Shown here one piece after another: positions 5,653-8,258 of a DNA stretch of 8,258 nucleotides (within the stretch, counting starts at the first letter, position 1; each line of letters opens with the position of its first letter). Origin of the DNA: Gemmobacter sp. (GTDB taxonomy: Bacteria > Pseudomonadota > Alphaproteobacteria > Rhodobacterales > Rhodobacteraceae); the NCBI GenBank assembly GCA_003509785.1, contig DOMY01000079.1, positions 13,989 through 22,246 of the forward strand, in the 5' to 3' direction. The notes beneath the pieces are model-generated. The model had not been told where the DNA came from. It was given only the letters and a program-made list of their open reading frames with translations, and did no database searches. The position numbers and the translations under genes are program-made.

Positions 5653-7808
5653 AGCGGTCCGGTGCATTCCTTCTGCGGTCTGCCGCTGTCCTGCTGATCT
5701 CGGGGACAACCCTGGGCGCACAGACCACCGGGCTGCCGACAGAGCTTGCCCCGCTGCCCCCGGCAGAAATCACCGAAATGCCGGTGGCGCCCCGGGTGCA
5801 AAGCCAGTCAGAGGGTGCAACCGCGCGCAGCTCGCTGCGCTATCCCATGGTGTCCGCAACCGGCGAAACCGTGGTGCGGCTGTCCGGCGAACAGGCTGAC
5901 AGCACGCTGGACCTGTTTCTGCCCGAAGGCGCCCCACCCCGCGAAATCCGCCTGTCCTACCGGATGAGCATCAATTCCCTGCCCGAGGCCTCAAACCTGC
6001 GGCTTGTCGTGAACGGCGTGCCGACAGAGCCGATCGCACCGGATGCCATTGAAGGCTTCACCGAAGCCGTGTTTGCCACCCAGGCGCTGGAGCCGGGCCG
6101 CAACAGCGTGAAGATCGAGGTCAACCAGAGCCACCGCATCTATTGCGGCCCGGATGCCAGCTTTGCCATCTGGCTGGAGGTGGACCTGCAACAAAGCGGC
6201 GTCGTCATCCCGGCCGATGCGGCCCTGCGGCAGGCCACAAACGCCGATGCGGCAGCCCTGCTGGCCGCACAGGCCGCGCGCCCCGAAGGCATTGCCCTGC
6301 GTCTGGCCCCCGGCACCGATCCGGGCGCCGTGGCGGCACTGGCCCGCAGGCTGGCCGCCCTGTCGCCGGGCAGCAGCCCGGCCATGCGCGAACAGACGGT
6401 ATGGGAGCCGGTGAACGCCGATTCGCCGCAGGCGGCCCGCATCATCGTTGAACCCGGCACCTCTCCGTCGACCCAGGTGCTGCGGGGCGGGGATGGTGCG
6501 CTGGTGCTGCGCATCGTGCATGGCCTGCCAGACGGGGCCGATACTCCCCTGCCCGATCTGACGCCCTTCCTGCCGGTGGTGGCTGCGGCGCAATCCGGCC
6601 GGCCTATGCTGGAACCGGGCATCCCGACGGCGCTTTTCGATCTGGGCCGCGAGGATATCGAACGCAAGGGCCATTACATCAAGGAAGATGTGATGTTCCG
6701 CCTGCCGCGCGACTGGCTGGTTCTGGGCCCGCAGGTGGCCGAGATGGAACTGGTCTATGGCTTTGCCGATGGTCTGCCGAAAGGCTCGCTGCTGCTGGTC
6801 AAGGCCAATGGCACCACCATCCAGCTGCTGCCGATGGATCGCAACGGCGGCGAAATCCTGCCGCCGCTGGATATCCGGTTCAAGGCCGCGCTGCTGCAGC
6901 CCGGCCCCAATTCGATGACCTTCGAGGCGATCATCCCCGGGGATCCGCCGGATCTGCCCTGCCCCACCATCACCGCCCCCACGCTGCGGGTGATGGCAGA
7001 TACGCTTCTGCAGGTGCCTGAAACCCCGTCGATGCAGTTTTCCGGCATGGAAAACGTGCTGCCCCGCCTTGACGGCTCCGATCTGCGCGAGGCCGAAACC
7101 GGCATTGCCAGCGGGCTGACAGAGGCGGATCTGTTTCCGCTGGCCGCCATGCTGGACCGCGTGGTGCCGGAAGAACCGCAGGGCGACGAAGGCCTGACGG
7201 TGCTGTCTTACCCCGAACTTGACCGGCTTCGCCTGGACGAGCTGGGGCTGAGCCGCCGTGATATCGAAACCCTGCTGGCCCCGGCCCCGCCGCCGCCGCC
7301 CGCGCCGACACGCCGGGGCGCCGCGGCACAGGAACCGGCCGAACCTTCGGTGATTACCGAATGGGCAAAATCCGCCCTGTCAGAGCTGACACGGCTTGCC
7401 GGGATTTCCAACCCGCCGCTCAGCAACTGGATTCAGGGCCGCAGGGCAAAGCTGATCCTGGTGCAGCCCCTGATGGAAGAGCCGGACAACCTTGTTCTGG
7501 CGCTTGGCCCGACAACCTCTGTCGCCGATGCGGCCACGGCTTTGGCCAATACCCGTGACATGCGGGGCGGGCCTGCCGGGCGCGTCGCGATCCTGACCGA
7601 AGCGGGCAATTGGGAAACCTGGCGCCCCGTCACATCCTATCCGGTTCTGCTGGAGCCGCTGACCATCGGCAACCTGCGTTTTGTTCTTGGCACCTATGCC
7701 TCCTGGTCGCCGCTAGGATTCACGATCATCATGATGGCCTTAACCCTGATTTCGGTGTTCTTCGCCCTTGTCTATGTCATGACAACCCGGGGGCATCGCA
7801 AAAGATGA
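5649..7808 (+). CDS. bcsB: Cellulose synthase periplasmic subunit BcsB
   Basis: Partner subunit of BcsA, 719 residues, close to the R. sphaeroides length. It is periplasmic, tethered by one C-terminal helix, needed for synthase activity, and thought to guide the glucan across the periplasm. Residues 1-24 are a signal peptide with cleavage near LGA-Q. The body fits the BcsB pattern of alternating carbohydrate-binding-like and flavodoxin-like modules. Recognisable family stretches include SYRMSINSLP (103-112), SHRIYCGPDASFAIW (161-175), FLPVVAAAQSGRP (307-319) and PDLPCPTI (434-441). Only two cysteines occur (166, 438), both in conserved stretches, so they may pair. Residues 544-566 are a Pro/Ala-rich linker (five consecutive Pro). 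The amphipathic interface segment then lies in the last part before the transmembrane helix at about 690-711 and a basic tail (RGHRKR). The ATG overlaps the bcsA stop and the TGA overlaps the bcsZ start, so translation of the three genes is probably coupled. Confidence 0.95.
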   Translation: MKRSGAFLLRSAAVLLISGTTLGAQTTGLPTELAPLPPAEITEMPVAPRVQSQSEGATARSSLRYPMVSATGETVVRLSGEQADSTLDLFLPEGAPPREIRLSYRMSINSLPEASNLRLVVNGVPTEPIAPDAIEGFTEAVFATQALEPGRNSVKIEVNQSHRIYCGPDASFAIWLEVDLQQSGVVIPADAALRQATNADAAALLAAQAARPEGIALRLAPGTDPGAVAALARRLAALSPGSSPAMREQTVWEPVNADSPQAARIIVEPGTSPSTQVLRGGDGALVLRIVHGLPDGADTPLPDLTPFLPVVAAAQSGRPMLEPGIPTALFDLGREDIERKGHYIKEDVMFRLPRDWLVLGPQVAEMELVYGFADGLPKGSLLLVKANGTTIQLLPMDRNGGEILPPLDIRFKAALLQPGPNSMTFEAIIPGDPPDLPCPTITAPTLRVMADTLLQVPETPSMQFSGMENVLPRLDGSDLREAETGIASGLTEADLFPLAAMLDRVVPEEPQGDEGLTVLSYPELDRLRLDELGLSRRDIETLLAPAPPPPPAPTRRGAAAQEPAEPSVITEWAKSALSELTRLAGISNPPLSNWIQGRRAKLILVQPLMEEPDNLVLALGPTTSVADAATALANTRDMRGGPAGRVAILTEAGNWETWRPVTSYPVLLEPLTIGNLRFVLGTYASWSPLGFTIIMMALTLISVFFALVYVMTTRGHRKR

Positions 7809-8258
7809 ACCGCCGCACCTTCGCAAAATCGCTTGTGGCCGGTCTGGTTCTGGGGTCTGCGACCCGCAGTTTCGGCCAGATCCTGCCCGAACACCCGCTT
7901 TATGCCTCGTGGGAGGTGTGGAAAGCCGCCTATCTTGGCGTGGATGGCCGGGTGGTCGACGGGCCGCAGGGATCGGCCAGCCATTCCGAAAGCCAGGGCT
8001 TCGGCCTGTGTCTGGCCGCCTTCTTCGGCGACCGGGGCGCGTTCAACCGGATCTATGGCTGGACAGAGGCCAATCTGCGCATCCGCGACGACATGCTGCT
8101 GGCCTGGCGCTGGCTGCCCGATGCCGATGTGCATGTGCCGGATCGCAACAATGCCAGCGACGGCGACCTGTTCTATGCTTGGGGCCTGATGCTGGGTTCT
8201 GCCGCCTTCGGCGATACGCTGCAGATGGATCTGGCCCGCCGCATCGTCACCGATCTGG
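7805..8258 (+). CDS. bcsZ: Glycosyl hydrolase family 8 endo-1,4-glucanase BcsZ (5' part)
   Basis: The first 151 codons are visible; the gene runs off the right edge. GH8 enzymes of cellulose operons hydrolyse beta-1,4-glucan in the periplasm by inversion and improve cellulose assembly. The family signature is clear: SHSESQGFGLCLAAFF (59-74), in which Glu62 corresponds to the general acid. Next come LAWRWLPDADVHVPD (99-113) and NNASDGDLFYAWGL (115-128), matching the usual N-A-[ST]-D-G-D region. The N-terminus is MNRRTFAKSLVAGLVLG with a likely cut near SFG-Q. The RR-x-F-x-K arrangement fits a twin-arginine (Tat) signal rather than a plain Sec signal. Its ATG overlaps the bcsB stop (ATGA at 7805-7808). 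The general-base region lies beyond the window, so whether the gene is intact cannot be judged. Confidence 0.95.
   Translation, partial: MNRRTFAKSLVAGLVLGSATRSFGQILPEHPLYASWEVWKAAYLGVDGRVVDGPQGSASHSESQGFGLCLAAFFGDRGAFNRIYGWTEANLRIRDDMLLAWRWLPDADVHVPDRNNASDGDLFYAWGLMLGSAAFGDTLQMDLARRIVTDL

Noticed and set aside
4708..5721. 337-codon open frame on the minus strand opposite the 3' half of bcsA
   Set aside because: Same composition artefact; the product has no domain character and the plus-strand PilZ domain is well conserved.

Overview
The window is GC-rich (roughly two-thirds G+C by eye), tightly packed and uses strongly GC-biased codons. It appears to be chromosomal DNA of an alphaproteobacterium, most likely a Rhodobacter-like member of the Rhodobacterales. 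The best clue is the cellulose synthase, which matches what I remember of Rhodobacter sphaeroides BcsA motif by motif with a near-constant two-residue offset, while differing enough to come from another species or genus.

Layout. Positions 1-2262 are read on the minus strand. In transcription order they hold a polytopic inner-membrane protein of the 'AbrB duplication' family (about 2262-1222), an RND-efflux periplasmic adaptor (1135-71), and the first 24 codons of another exported protein whose ATG overlaps the adaptor stop (74-1, running off the left edge). Positions 2263-2561 form a divergent intergenic region with one clear dyad (2403-2422). From 2562 to the right edge, the plus strand carries a bacterial cellulose synthesis operon: bcsN-like lipoprotein, bcsA, bcsB and the first part of bcsZ (GH8 endoglucanase, truncated at 8258). 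The bcsA/bcsB and bcsB/bcsZ junctions are 4-base ATGA overlaps. bcsN also ends in ATGA, but there the ATG opens only a 21-codon ORF that runs into the start of bcsA.

How the genes work together. BcsA polymerises UDP-glucose at the cytoplasmic face and threads the glucan through its own membrane channel. It is activated by cyclic di-GMP bound to its C-terminal PilZ domain. BcsB, a periplasmic protein anchored by one C-terminal helix, completes the complex and guides the polymer. BcsZ trims or edits cellulose in the periplasm. BcsN is an accessory protein of unknown activity found with alphaproteobacterial cellulose operons. No diguanylate cyclase, phosphodiesterase or outer-membrane exporter lies inside the window; an exporter gene may follow bcsZ beyond the right edge. 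The minus-strand genes look functionally unrelated (transport and efflux) and share only the divergent control region.

I see no RNA genes, insertion sequences, CRISPR arrays or phage genes. The window is mostly a recognisable system. The points worth a second look are a dyad in the divergent promoter region, a perfect hairpin inside bcsN, the small coupled ORF between bcsN and bcsA, a Glu in place of the usual Asp/Asn of the PilZ second motif, and an apparent Tat signal on BcsZ.
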